Source of the DNA: DATJYV01 sp035499415
GTDB taxonomy: Bacteria; Bacteroidota; Ignavibacteria; UBA10030
NCBI GenBank assembly: GCA_035499415.1
Contig: DATJYV010000207.1
Location: forward strand, 1 to 29,367
Reading direction: 5' to 3'
Length of the DNA stretch: 29,367 nt
In this document: positions 24,222 through 29,367 of the stretch, in pieces
How the letters are laid out: each line of letters starts with the position of its first letter
Position numbering within the stretch: position 1 is the first letter of the stretch
The notes under the pieces: model-generated
The model's input: only the letters and a program-made list of their open reading frames with translations
What the model was told of the DNA's origin: nothing
Database searches by the model: none
Translations under genes and position numbers: made by a program

Positions 24222-25172
24222 CTATTTCAGGATTTCGCGGATGGAATAAACCTGTTCGTCGTGGTCTTGCCGGCTGATCATTTCACCGAGCAGGCCAATG
24301 GAGACGAACTGGATTCCGATAATAATAAAGAGGAAGCCGACGAGGAAGAGGGGACGGTTGCTCAGCGACGTCGTCCCCATGACCCACTGGACGGAGAGAT
24401 ACGCATCGATCGCCAGGCCGATGATAAATGAAACGATCCCCCAGACGCCAAACAGATGAAGCGGCCGGCGGATGTAGCGCGTCGTGAAGAGAACCGTCAG
24501 AAGGTCCAGGAATCCGTTGAAAAACCTGCTGATGCCGAATTTGGTCCTGCCGTATTTGCGCGGGTGGTGTTCGACCGGCTTTTCGGTTACGCGATAGCCG
24601 GCCCAATGCGCGAGTGCGGGGATATAGCGGTGGAGTTCGCCGTACACGTTGATTTCCTTCACGACCTCGTTCCTGTAGGCCTTCAAGCCGCAGTTGAAGT
24701 CGTGAATCGGAATTCGGGTCAGCTTGGCAGTCACAAAATTGAAAAAGAGGGAAGGGATTTTCTTTGTGATCGGGTCGAATCGTTTCATCTTCCATCCCGA
24801 TACGAGGTCGTACGAATCCTGCAGAATCTCAACCAGTCCGGGAATTTCTTCCGGGTCGTCCTGGAGGTCCGCATCCATCGTGACGACGTACTCGCCGCGC
24901 GCTTCCTGGAACCCGACGGATAAGGCGGCAGACTTTCCAAAGTTTCGGCGGAAGCGGACGACTTTGACGTTCCGGTCTGCGCGATGAAGTTTGCCGAGCG
25001 CTTCGAACGACCGGTCGGTGCTCCCGTCGTCGATGAAAATCATCTCGTACGGCTTCTTCATCCTTGCGAGGACATCACGGATCTTGCCGTAAAGCTCGCC
25101 GATCGATTCTTCCTCGTTATAAAGCGGAACAATGACCGAGACAAAAAGGCGGGGCGTTGGGGACTTTGCCAT
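24222..25172 (-). CDS. GT2 polyprenyl-phosphate glycosyltransferase (GtrB/ArnC-like)
   Basis: 316 residues from the ATG at 25172. The GT-A domain has VSVIVPLYNEEESI (11-24), IFIDDGSTDRS (45-55) and MDADLQDDPEE (99-109) binding nucleotide and metal, then FNCGLKAY and RKYGRTKFG, ending with two helices near 236-258 and 272-298. This is the canonical layout for enzymes that make undecaprenyl-phosphate-linked glucose, mannose or aminoarabinose. A TTG at 25202 would add ten residues; neither start has a clear ribosome site, and the ATG fits the family better. As the first gene of the minus-strand cluster it borders the divergent intergenic region, where I see no convincing minus-strand promoter. 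Confidence 0.92.
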   Translation of the reverse strand: MAKSPTPRLFVSVIVPLYNEEESIGELYGKIRDVLARMKKPYEMIFIDDGSTDRSFEALGKLHRADRNVKVVRFRRNFGKSAALSVGFQEARGEYVVTMDADLQDDPEEIPGLVEILQDSYDLVSGWKMKRFDPITKKIPSLFFNFVTAKLTRIPIHDFNCGLKAYRNEVVKEINVYGELHRYIPALAHWAGYRVTEKPVEHHPRKYGRTKFGISRFFNGFLDLLTVLFTTRYIRRPLHLFGVWGIVSFIIGLAIDAYLSVQWVMGTTSLSNRPLFLVGFLFIIIGIQFVSIGLLGEMISRQDHDEQVYSIREILK

Positions 25173-25233
25173 AGGGAGGAACTTGACGTCAAAGTACTCC
25201 AAAATCGTCCGATAATCAAGAAATGGGTTGCGG

Positions 25234-25418
25234 GGGTGGTGTCCTCAATTCAGCCGGCTCCAACTTACTGAGGAAGCGTCATGCTGAACTTGCTTGCCCC
25301 GTGCATCGACACCGGGTTTCAGCATCTGACGTTCGCCGGCTCCGAAACTCAGCCAGAGGCCGATGGGCCTTCGGCCCAAAGTTCGGGGTGACGGTTGCCG
25401 GATAATGAGACACCACCC
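25234..25418. repeat. MITE-like palindromic intergenic element
   Basis: The ends form terminal inverted repeats: GGGTGGTGTCCTCA (25234-25247) against TGAGACACCACCC (25406-25418), matching 13 of 14 with a one-base gap. Inside are further dyads: CGTCATGCTGAACTT (25277-25291) with TTTCAGCATCTGACG (25317-25331), the outer arm AAGTTCGGGGTGACG (25379-25393) with the same left arm, and the 15-base hairpin TGGGCCTTCGGCCCA (25364-25378). The nested structure and small size resemble a non-autonomous mobile or REP-like element. No open frame is inside, no clear target duplication was found, and no second copy is in the window. Confidence 0.6.
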
Positions 25419-25431
25419 GACCGCTTGTTCA

Positions 25432-25460
25432 TTGATATTCCTCCGGCTTGTCCGTATATT
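25432..25460 (+). promoter_or_regulatory. Sigma70-type promoter of rsmA
   Basis: TTGATA (25432-25437) and TATATT (25455-25460) are separated by exactly 17 bases, close to the TTGACA/TATAAT consensus. Transcription would start near 25467, leaving an untranslated leader of about 20 bases before the ATG at 25486. It lies 14 bases outside the palindromic element. Confidence 0.65.
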
Positions 25461-25485
25461 TTCCCGGGATTTTCCCCGCTCACGA

Positions 25486-26298
25486 ATGATCATTCCCCGC
25501 AAACCGCTTGGACAGCACTTCCTCTCCGACGAAAACGTCGCGAGGAAAATCGTCCGGGCGTTGCACGCCAAGCCGGACGAACTGATCCTGGAGGTCGGAC
25601 CCGGGGGTGGTTCGCTGACGAAGCATCTCCTGGAAACGGGGGCGGACGTCGTCGCAGTGGAGATCGACCCGCGAGCCGTCGAAGCGCTCCGCGAGCGGTT
25701 CGGTTCGGGCGTTGTCATCCGCCAGGAAGATTTTCTCGAGACCGACCTTTCCGAACTGTCGCAGCATTACCGCAGAAAAATTCGCGTCGTCGGCAATATC
25801 CCGTACTACATTACGAGCGAAATTCTTTTCCGGCTCTTCGAATACCGCGGCTCCGTCCATTCCGCTCATCTGATGATGCAGCTTGAGGTCGCACAGCGAC
25901 TTATCGCAAAATCGGGTTCAAAGTCGTACGGCATTCTCGCCGTCGCAACCGGATTTTACGCCGAGCCCGAGCTCCTCTTCCGCGTTTCGCGCAACTCCTT
26001 TTATCCGAGGCCGGACGTCGATTCCGCCGTCACCGCGCTCCAGTTCAAGGAAGTTCTGCCGGCGTGCGACAGGATGCTCTTCCACACGATCGTTCGTGCG
26101 ACATTTGGACAGAGAAGAAAAACATTGAAAAACGGGCTTCGCTCCATTGGGTTTTCCGAAGACCAGCTCTCTGCCGCACCGGTCGACCTGAACGATCGGC
26201 CGGAAAACCTGTCTGTGGAAGATTTTGTCGTGCTGACGGCGGGCCTGGAGCGATACCGGGACTCCGTCCATTCGTCTTTGTCGGCGGCGTCGGCCTGA
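25486..26298 (+). CDS. rsmA: 16S rRNA (adenine1518/1519-N6)-dimethyltransferase RsmA/KsgA
   Basis: 270 residues from ATG at 25486, the usual length. Motifs in order are KPLGQHFLSDE (6-16), LEVGPGGGSLT (35-45) for SAM, VAVEIDPRAV, NIPYYI (104-109; the NxPY catalytic motif), FYPRPDVDSAV and ATFGQRRKTLKNGL. The enzyme dimethylates two adjacent adenines in helix 45 of 16S rRNA, a late check in small-subunit assembly. The frame extends upstream to 25363 but through the promoter and palindromic element, so the inner ATG is chosen. It is divergent from the glycan cluster and followed after 23 bases by the PAP2 gene. A housekeeping gene here marks the boundary of the accessory cluster. Confidence 0.97.
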   Translation: MIIPRKPLGQHFLSDENVARKIVRALHAKPDELILEVGPGGGSLTKHLLETGADVVAVEIDPRAVEALRERFGSGVVIRQEDFLETDLSELSQHYRRKIRVVGNIPYYITSEILFRLFEYRGSVHSAHLMMQLEVAQRLIAKSGSKSYGILAVATGFYAEPELLFRVSRNSFYPRPDVDSAVTALQFKEVLPACDRMLFHTIVRATFGQRRKTLKNGLRSIGFSEDQLSAAPVDLNDRPENLSVEDFVVLTAGLERYRDSVHSSLSAASA

Positions 26299-26321
26299 CC
26301 ATGGATCCCGGCTGAAGCTGA

Positions 26322-27323
26322 ATGACTCGCCGCTCCCTGCGGGAGATCCTCTCTCCCGTCGACGTTGTTTCCATCTCGTTTCTCCTCTTTCTCGACCTGC
26401 TGATTCTCATCTTCAACTCGAGGATCGAGCAATGGCCGTCTCTTCTTCTTATCAACACGTTTGTCGTCGCGGCAATCCTTCTGTTGGCGCATCTCGCGGA
26501 ACGTCCCCCCTCTGCGGCGGAGGCACACCCGAGCGCCGTCTCTTTGGCGCATTTGCCTTCGGCGAACAAGCTCATGCGCGGACTGCACCGTTGGTATTGT
26601 TATCCAATCATCATCTTCGTATTCAGGGAAATCTATCTTCTCGTCCATCCCATCCATCCAACAGATTACGATTCGCTGCTTATCGCCGTCGACCATGCTC
26701 TCTTCGGCGTCAACCCGACGCAGTGGCTTGCCCGGTTCTCTCATCCCCTCATCACCGAAATTCTGCAAATCAGCTACTTTTCGTACTATCTCCTGTTCAT
26801 CGTCATGGGAGTTGAAGTGTATCGGCGCTATCCGGTCGAGCGATTCGACCATGCGGCGTTTCTGGTCGTGTATGGGTTTTATCTTTCATACCTCGGTTAC
26901 TTCCTGCTTCCGGCCATCGGGCCGCGATTCACGCTTCACGATTTCGCCCAGCTCGACCGTGAGCTTCCGGGGATCTTTTTTACGGGTCCGATGCGGGCGT
27001 TTATCAATGCGGGAGAGTCGATTCCGAAGGATCTTTCGCTTGCGAAGGAGCTGGCTCAGCGCGACGTGTTTCCAAGCGGACACACGCAGATGACGCTCGT
27101 CGTGATTTATCTGGCATTTCGGAACGAGCTTTGGAGCCGCTGGTTTCTCGTCGTTCTCGGTTCGCTCTTGATAGTCGGAACCGTGTATTTACGGTATCAC
27201 TACGTGGTGGATGTTGTCGGAGGGGTGTTGTTCTTCCTGCTGACAATTTGGAGCGGAAATAAAATTGAGGGATGGTGGACGAAGGGAAAGAAACCCGATA
27301 CAGGTAAACATCCCTGGAAATGA
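26322..27323 (+). CDS. PAP2-family membrane phosphatase/phosphotransferase
   Basis: 333 residues with about seven to eight hydrophobic helices. The PAP2 motifs are PSGHT (251-255) and RYHYVVD (291-297), with the catalytic His and Asp, preceded by GPRFTLHDF (200-208). The classical N-terminal KxxxxxxRP motif is not obvious. This variant recalls the inositol-phosphorylceramide-synthase-like branch (PAP2_3). It may dephosphorylate undecaprenyl pyrophosphate or a phospholipid, or transfer a phospho-headgroup. It follows rsmA by 23 bases on the same strand and probably shares its promoter. A link to polyprenyl-phosphate recycling for the adjacent glycan cluster is attractive but unproven. Confidence 0.88.
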   Translation: MTRRSLREILSPVDVVSISFLLFLDLLILIFNSRIEQWPSLLLINTFVVAAILLLAHLAERPPSAAEAHPSAVSLAHLPSANKLMRGLHRWYCYPIIIFVFREIYLLVHPIHPTDYDSLLIAVDHALFGVNPTQWLARFSHPLITEILQISYFSYYLLFIVMGVEVYRRYPVERFDHAAFLVVYGFYLSYLGYFLLPAIGPRFTLHDFAQLDRELPGIFFTGPMRAFINAGESIPKDLSLAKELAQRDVFPSGHTQMTLVVIYLAFRNELWSRWFLVVLGSLLIVGTVYLRYHYVVDVVGGVLFFLLTIWSGNKIEGWWTKGKKPDTGKHPWK

Positions 27324-27339
27324 GGTCTGTCCCGTAATT

Positions 27340-27429
27340 TTATACGCGCTTCATCCATTCTGGTTGATCGGCTTGCCCGACCATGGAAAAGATGATGAGT
27401 GACGCTGTAGCCAACAATGCACGCCCCAA
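27340..27429 (-). pseudogene. Signal-peptide-like gene-start relic, copy 2
   Basis: The minus-strand frame reads LGRALLATASLIIFSMVGQA followed by DQPEWMKRV and a TAA stop, 29 codons. It looks like a Sec signal peptide with a cleavage site after GQA, but opens at TTG without a good ribosome site. It lies downstream of, and in frame with, the lipoprotein stop at 27460. It is homologous to the short frame at 28554-28658. Most likely this is a leftover start of a lost paralogue rather than a working gene. Confidence 0.45.
27385..27427. repeat. 43-bp duplicated segment, copy A
   Basis: Matches 28605-28647 at 41 of 43 positions, offset 1220 bases. It covers the signal-peptide-coding core of the two relics downstream of each lipoprotein gene and marks a tandem duplication. 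Confidence 0.85.
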
Positions 27430-27459
27430 GACTTTCCGTTCCCGTGTTCGATCTCTTCT

Positions 27460-28557
27460 CTATTTGCGTAATCCCACCAACACCACGGCTTTCTGATCCA
27501 TCCATCCGGCTGCGACAAGCATATGGCCCTTCATATCGACTGCCGTGTATTCTCCGTTAAACGAGGGAATATCCGCTCCAGTATACTGTTTCCAGCTCGA
27601 ACCGTTGTAATGCGACAGCAGTCCGTAGGAGCCCGCGACCACGATATCGTTGGCAGCATTGCCCCGGATAGCGTTCTTGTAGAGTAACGGTTGCGTACTA
27701 TCCTCTCGCCAGACCTGGCCCAGCGCGGCGGTGGTGAAAAGTCCGTCGCCAACCACATAGTATTGCCCCGGCAGAAACCATGTGCCGCTTATCGAATACG
27801 CAAGCCCGCTATCCGAGACGGCAGAGACTGTCAGTCCCTGGACCGACAACAATTTTTTCCCCTGAGGAATCATTGCACCGTTGGATGCAACTGCCACCAG
27901 GCTCGGTTCTCCGGTCATCGGATCGACCACTCCCCAGAGCCCCCTAATATCCAGCGTCGTCCCGCTCTCAATCTTCGTCCACGTGGCGCCGTCGTAGAAT
28001 CCTATCTGGCCAAGAGGTCCGACTGTGTAAAGCGCATTCTTGTTTACTGCCCACATTTTGCTGACAGAGACCGGCAAACACATGATTGCTCCTTGGCTTT
28101 TGCCATTCCACGTTGTGATTTGAGAGTTCGAAGATGCAATCCAAACGTCAGAGTCATTGAAACACCAGATTGCCTCAGCAGGGGCTGAGGTCGTGCCGGA
28201 TTGTCCACAGAAAGTAAGAAACTCTATTCGGAGCAATTGCCAGTTATATCCATTCCATTCTGCAAGGTTGTACGCGTTCGGATCCGGATTGCCGAGACTG
28301 TCTGTCAGGTAGACCGCACCCACCGCATACGCGAGCGAGTCATTAATAATCGCCACGTCATTGAAATAGCTCGATCCCGCGTTGCCGCCGAAGGTGAACT
28401 GGGTAAAATTAAAGCTGTGGCTGGTTGTATCAGGGCCGGAAGGAGGACAGGTCGTGCAGGGCTCGTTCTTGTGACAGGAGGGGATGAGAAACAGGAGCAA
28501 TAAGGAAGAAGCCAGAAGGGAAACAGAGCGCATCATATTCCCTGTGAAAAACTTCAT
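27460..28557 (-). CDS. Secreted beta-propeller-like lipoprotein, copy A
   Basis: 365 residues. A signal peptide with hydrophobic core SLLASSLLLLFLIPSC places a lipobox-like cysteine at residue 28. A low-complexity linker follows (CTTCPPSGPDTTSH), then repeated segments of about 45-60 residues with Trp/Gly patterns (AEWNGYNWQLL, ITTWNGKSQGA, FYDGATWTKIESGTTLDIRGLWG, HYNGSSWKQY), as in beta-propellers. No enzyme motif is seen; a surface or periplasmic binding role is only a guess. Start uncertain: ATG at 28557 overlaps the upstream short frame's stop (ATGA), while tandem ATGs at 28536 and 28533 have AGGG 3 and 6 bases upstream. It is paralogous to the partial gene at 28692. It converges with the PAP2 gene. 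Confidence 0.82.
   Translation of the reverse strand: MKFFTGNMMRSVSLLASSLLLLFLIPSCHKNEPCTTCPPSGPDTTSHSFNFTQFTFGGNAGSSYFNDVAIINDSLAYAVGAVYLTDSLGNPDPNAYNLAEWNGYNWQLLRIEFLTFCGQSGTTSAPAEAIWCFNDSDVWIASSNSQITTWNGKSQGAIMCLPVSVSKMWAVNKNALYTVGPLGQIGFYDGATWTKIESGTTLDIRGLWGVVDPMTGEPSLVAVASNGAMIPQGKKLLSVQGLTVSAVSDSGLAYSISGTWFLPGQYYVVGDGLFTTAALGQVWREDSTQPLLYKNAIRGNAANDIVVAGSYGLLSHYNGSSWKQYTGADIPSFNGEYTAVDMKGHMLVAAGWMDQKAVVLVGLRK
27945..27997. repeat. Conserved coding repeat (ESGTTLDI segment), copy A
   Basis: Matches 29183-29235 at 50 of 53 positions, far above the similarity of the surrounding paralogous coding sequence. It encodes the YDGxTWTKxESGTTLDI segment of the propeller-like proteins. Confidence 0.8.
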
Positions 28558-28658
28558 CGAATGCTTACGGGGAGAAATGAGGACGGGAAAACAGAACGAA
28601 GAAGGGAAAAGATGATGAGTGACGCTGCAGCAAACAATGCACGCCCCGCGATTTTCAT
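28554..28658 (-). pseudogene. Signal-peptide-like short ORF with strong ribosome site, copy 1
   Basis: 34 codons from ATG at 28658, beginning MKIAGRALFAAASLIIFSLL, a textbook signal peptide, and ending TGA. AAGGAGG lies eight bases upstream (28667-28673), the best Shine-Dalgarno in the window. The stop overlaps the lipoprotein ATG at 28557 as ATGA. It could be the decayed start of a paralogue, or a real small leader that couples translation into the lipoprotein gene. The decayed copy at 27340-27429 favours a relic. Confidence 0.5.
28605..28647. repeat. 43-bp duplicated segment, copy B
   Basis: Partner of 27385-27427 (41 of 43 identical). It encodes the hydrophobic core of the signal-peptide-like short frame upstream of lipoprotein copy A. 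Confidence 0.85.
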
Positions 28659-28666
28659 GATTGTTC

Positions 28667-28673
28667 CCTCCTT
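28667..28673 (-). promoter_or_regulatory. Strong Shine-Dalgarno before the short signal-peptide ORF
   Basis: AAGGAGG on the minus strand, eight bases before the ATG at 28658. It would load ribosomes onto the short frame, whose stop overlaps a possible lipoprotein start. Confidence 0.6.
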
Positions 28674-28691
28674 ACCTGTTGTGTACTTAGG

Positions 28692-29367
28692 TCAGTTATT
28701 CCGCTTACCCATTGCGATGATAGCTTGGGATGAGGAGCTGCCTACAGCTATCGCCAGATTACCTTTGATTGCCACCCCGGCATAACTTCCGTCAAGCGCC
28801 GTCTGGCTAGAGCGATAGCTTTTCCAACTCGCGCCGTTGTAGTGCAACACTTCACCGAAGGCGCCCACCACAAGGATATCGTTGAGCGCATTGGCTCTTA
28901 TCCGGGTGGTGTAGTAGGTTGTCACCTGGTTTGCTCCACCGCTCCAGACACTGGGAGTTGCACTGTCGGCATCGTAAATGCCGTCTCCCACGATATAGTA
29001 TTTCTCCTGAGGCACGAACCAGATACCGTTCAGGCTCCAGGGGAGTCCGCTATCGGCAAGGGCCGTGACCGTCGTACGGGTTATCTGGAGCAGGCGGTTG
29101 CCTTCATTGACATCGAGACGAGAGGCAATTCCGAGAATCTGCTCCTCGCCCGTGGATGGGTCCGTTGCTCCCCAGATATCGTTAATATCCAGCGTCGTCC
29201 CGCTCTCAAGCTTCGTCCACGTGAAGCCGTCGTAGTGAGCAACCATCCCTGCGTAACCAACACCAAAGATATCTTTCGAGGTCAAGCCCCAAACCCGATT
29301 AATTGATTGTCCATTCTCCACACCACCAATGAGGGATATCCGGTCAAAGCTCTTATCAACCTGCGGG
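28692..29367 (-). CDS. Secreted beta-propeller-like protein, copy B (N-terminus outside window)
   Basis: Partial gene: the stop codon is at 28692 and the frame stays open to the right edge, giving 224 codons. A GTG at 29321 is an internal codon, not a convincing start. The sequence parallels copy A: INRVWGLTSKDIFGVG, HYDGFTWTKLESGTTLDINDIWG, then a segment ending in VWSGG, NDILVVGAFGEVLHYNGASWKSY and a short hydrophobic C-terminal strand. The Trp/Gly-rich repeats suggest a beta-propeller. It is presumably exported like its paralogue, but the signal sequence is not visible. The tandem arrangement and shared DNA segments indicate a duplication. Confidence 0.82.
   Translation of the reverse strand, partial: PQVDKSFDRISLIGGVENGQSINRVWGLTSKDIFGVGYAGMVAHYDGFTWTKLESGTTLDINDIWGATDPSTGEEQILGIASRLDVNEGNRLLQITRTTVTALADSGLPWSLNGIWFVPQEKYYIVGDGIYDADSATPSVWSGGANQVTTYYTTRIRANALNDILVVGAFGEVLHYNGASWKSYRSSQTALDGSYAGVAIKGNLAIAVGSSSSQAIIAMGKRNN
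29183..29235. repeat. Conserved coding repeat (ESGTTLDI segment), copy B
   Basis: Partner of 27945-27997 (50 of 53 identical), inside the partial propeller-like gene. The offset of 1238 bases is close to that of the 43-bp repeat, as expected for one tandem duplication with small indels. Confidence 0.8.

Larger units (their letters stand above)
25173..25485. other. Divergent intergenic region between glycan cluster and rsmA
   Basis: 313 bases without a gene. It holds a 185-bp palindromic element (25234-25418) and, beyond its right end, a sigma70-type promoter for rsmA. For the leftward cluster I found no clear -35/-10 pair in the roughly 60 bases between the element and the first start codon. 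The cluster's promoter may therefore be within the element or use another sigma factor. Confidence 0.7.

Noticed and set aside
25203..25260. Possible leftward promoter for the glycan cluster (TTGAGG or TTGATT elements on the minus strand).
   Set aside because: No acceptable -10 box lies at a proper spacing, nor a clear TAnnTTTG Bacteroidota-type box.
25363..25485. Possible N-terminal extension of RsmA by 41 residues.
   Set aside because: The extension would be encoded by the palindromic element and the promoter; family members start close to the PRKPLGQHFL motif.
26001..26852. A 283-codon minus-strand frame opposite rsmA and the PAP2 gene.
   Set aside because: It spans two well-supported genes in antisense and has the charged, motif-free composition of a shadow frame.
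27360..27385. Possible terminator hairpin (GATCGGCTTGCCCGACC) between the convergent PAP2 and lipoprotein genes.
   Set aside because: The stem is only about four pairs and there is no following T-run on either strand.

Overview
The window is a bacterial chromosomal segment dominated by one long, unidirectional surface-glycan biosynthesis cluster. About 20 genes, from roughly 25172 down to position 1, all read on the minus strand. Many junctions are overlaps of the ATGA, GTGA or ATGCCTGA type, or gaps of 10 to 30 bases, so most of it probably behaves as one or a few long operons. The divergently transcribed neighbour is rsmA (16S rRNA dimethyltransferase) followed by a PAP2 membrane phosphatase. 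At the right edge two paralogous secreted beta-propeller-like (lipo)proteins lie in tandem on the minus strand.

Organism. The sequence is moderately GC-rich and mixes ATG, GTG and TTG starts, with Shine-Dalgarno sequences clear at some genes and absent at others. The YfhO-type membrane protein, the GT4 enzyme starting MKKVLIISYYFPPSGG and the lipoproteins with a CxxCPPxGPDTTSH linker and a repeated ESGTTLDI-x-x-(L/I)WG motif are, from memory, typical of the Bacteroidota/Chlorobiota/Ignavibacteriota (FCB) side of the tree. This is a family-level impression, not a phylogenetic result.

Layout in transcription order (right to left). 25172-18120: polyprenyl-phosphate-type GT2, GT39-like GT-C enzyme, GT4, GT9 with unusual cysteine clusters, methyltransferase and GT4. 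18109-13527: YfhO-like membrane protein and an asparagine-synthase-type amidotransferase. 13530-9542: methyltransferase, WlbA/WbpB-like Gfo/Idh dehydrogenase, ATP-grasp ligase and DegT aminotransferase, which together look like an amino-sugar module. 9526-5149: GT4, a large polytopic membrane protein and a second polyprenyl-phosphate-type GT2. 5124-824: two zinc-ribbon methyltransferases (one a sugar C-methyltransferase), an RmlB-like 4,6-dehydratase and an epimerase/dehydratase, which form a deoxysugar/branched-sugar module. 672-1: the start of a Wzx-type flippase running off the window.

How they may work together (inference). NDP-sugars are dehydrated, epimerised, aminated, C-methylated and perhaps amidated or aminoacylated. 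Cytoplasmic GT4/GT9 enzymes assemble a lipid-linked oligosaccharide and the flippase exports it. The two GT2 enzymes load sugars onto polyprenyl phosphate for periplasmic GT-C-type enzymes (GT39-like, YfhO-like, the 676-residue protein) to add.

Non-coding structure. The divergent intergenic region (25173-25485) holds a 185-bp palindromic, MITE-like element with near-perfect terminal inverted repeats, and just beyond it a good sigma70-type promoter for rsmA. Around 27340-28658 two copies of a signal-peptide-encoding fragment record a roughly 1.2-kb tandem duplication of the lipoprotein locus.
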